Assembly (NCBI GenBank): GCA_944325825.1
Contig: CALVBP010000018.1
Span: 1-34,278, forward strand
Direction of reading: 5' to 3'
Length of the DNA: 34,278 bases
From: Candidatus Gastranaerophilales bacterium
GTDB taxonomy: Bacteria; Cyanobacteriota; Vampirovibrionia; Gastranaerophilales; Gastranaerophilaceae
Part shown: positions 33,260 to 34,278 of the stretch, one piece after another
Layout of the letters: every line of letters starts with the position of its first letter
Numbering within the stretch: position 1 is the first letter of the stretch
Program-made: the position numbers and the translations under genes
The notes under the pieces: model-generated
Databases searched by the model: none
What the model saw: the letters and a program-made list of their open reading frames with translations, nothing else
What the model was told of the DNA's origin: nothing

Positions 33260-34278
33260 ATGGAAATTAAAGTTGTTGAAAACAGCAAATCAATCAACTG
33301 CGATCTTCTTGCGGTAAGTATGTTTGAAGGTGAAAAAACCTCTTGTGAACTTGCTAACAGATATGCAGTTGAAGAAGATAAATTTGAAGGAAAATTTGGT
33401 GAAACCTATCTTTTGCCGACATACGGACAGGAAGTCTACAGAAAAGTTCTTGTTTTGGGACTCGGTAAAAAAGAAGAGTTCAATCCGGATAAAATGAGAG
33501 AGGCTGCCGCAAAAGCTATTAAAAAAGCAATGCAAATTGAGGCTAAAACCGTTGCTTTTTCTCTTGACGGAATTGAATTTGACTATTCGGAACAATTCAC
33601 TATGGGAGTTTTAATAGCAGATTATTCTTTTGATAAATATAAGAGCGAAAAGAAAGACAAAAAGGTTAAAGAAGTCTATGTTCAGGCAAACGAAACTGCT
33701 GTAAGAAAGGCTGAAAAGATTGCAGCAGCTATGAGTTTTGCAAGAAATCTTGCAAACGAGCCTGCCCAGTTTGCAACTCCGACAGAACTTGCGGCAATTG
33801 CCTGCGATTTGGGTCTTGAAACAAAAATCTATGACAGAGAAGAATGTGAACATATGGGAATGGGCGCTTTCTTAGCGGTAGCAAAAGGAAGCGCTCAAGA
33901 GCCAAAGTTTATCCATATGAAATACTCTGTTGAAAACCCGAAAAAGAGAATTGCAATTATCGGTAAAGGAATAACTTTTGATAGCGGCGGATTGGACATT
34001 AAACCGCCTTCATCCATGCTTACAATGAAAGACGATATGTCAGCAGCAGCTTGTGTACTTGGTGTAATGAGTGTTATAAAAGAATTTAATCCGCAGGTGG
34101 AAATTCACGGTATAATTGCAGCTTGCGAAAACATGCCGGGCTGCAGCGCATACAAACCCGGTGATATTTTAACTGCAAAGAATGGTAAAACAATCGAAAT
34201 AGATAATACTGATGCGGAAGGAAGACTAACTCTTGCAGATGCTTTGTGCTACGCTTGCGAACTCGGAGTTGATGAAGT
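33260..34278 (+). CDS. pepA: Leucyl aminopeptidase (M17), cut by window end
   Basis: A cytosolic dizinc (or Mn) aminopeptidase that removes N-terminal residues from peptides; some members also bind DNA. 339 codons are present and the C-terminal third is missing. The beta-rich N-domain is followed by the linker NLANEPAQFATPTEL and the catalytic domain: GKGITFDSGGLDIKP (Lys and Asp ligands), MKDDMSAAA, and NTDAEGRLTLADAL with the Asp/Glu ligands and catalytic Arg. The start ATG has AAAGGAG upstream. Divergent from the AAQ-repeat gene. Confidence 0.93.
   Translation, partial: MEIKVVENSKSINCDLLAVSMFEGEKTSCELANRYAVEEDKFEGKFGETYLLPTYGQEVYRKVLVLGLGKKEEFNPDKMREAAAKAIKKAMQIEAKTVAFSLDGIEFDYSEQFTMGVLIADYSFDKYKSEKKDKKVKEVYVQANETAVRKAEKIAAAMSFARNLANEPAQFATPTELAAIACDLGLETKIYDREECEHMGMGAFLAVAKGSAQEPKFIHMKYSVENPKKRIAIIGKGITFDSGGLDIKPPSSMLTMKDDMSAAACVLGVMSVIKEFNPQVEIHGIIAACENMPGCSAYKPGDILTAKNGKTIEIDNTDAEGRLTLADALCYACELGVDE

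Overview
This AT-rich window looks like chromosome of a gut Melainabacterium (order Gastranaerophilales), the non-photosynthetic sister lineage of Cyanobacteria. The best single clue is the ATP synthase cluster. It runs a-c-b'-b-delta-alpha-gamma, has two divergent b subunits, and is not followed by beta and epsilon, which is the split layout of cyanobacterial atp operons. No photosynthesis gene is visible. The lineage is inferred from gene content and style, not from a database search.

Left part (1-6808), mostly minus strand. A tRNA-Val(UAC) is cut by the window start and preceded by rearranged copies of its own 5' half. Next come prfB with its programmed +1 frameshift and tmk (ATGA overlap), a DUF3137 membrane protein, LemA, a TPR-containing lytic transglycosylase, and a secreted serpin-like protein.

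Middle (6864-17036). There is a class I/II aminotransferase, two tandem paralogous small proteins of unknown function, recJ and a CtpA-type S41 protease. An unusual HNH protein abuts a ureohydrolase (agmatinase-like). A short GT35 alpha-glucan phosphorylase-like enzyme follows, with serine where the PLP lysine should be, and ends at a strong GC-rich hairpin.

Right-middle (17063-24041). fmt, def, trkH and trkA lie close together on the minus strand. Upstream of them is an S24 (CI/LexA-like) repressor. It diverges, across a near-consensus promoter containing an inverted repeat, from two overlapping small genes: one cysteine-rich, the other resembling a short domain of phage replication proteins. 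This repressor cluster and the repeat element behind it are the most accessory-looking part of the window. ychF follows.

Right part (24209-34278). The F-type ATP synthase operon is followed by a secreted TPR protein (minus), malQ with a duplicated ribosome-binding site, a second GC-rich hairpin, an (AAQ)n-repeat membrane protein of unknown function, and a leucyl aminopeptidase (pepA) cut by the window end. The phosphorylase-like enzyme and MalQ suggest alpha-glucan (glycogen/maltodextrin) turnover, but they are far apart and not co-transcribed.

Most genes are housekeeping. The observations most worth checking are the phosphorylase without its PLP lysine, the tRNA-Val duplication/inversion, the repressor-controlled small-gene pair, the serpin-like protein, the HNH protein with widely separated Cys pairs, and the short N-terminal F-K/G motif shared by three unrelated or unknown proteins.
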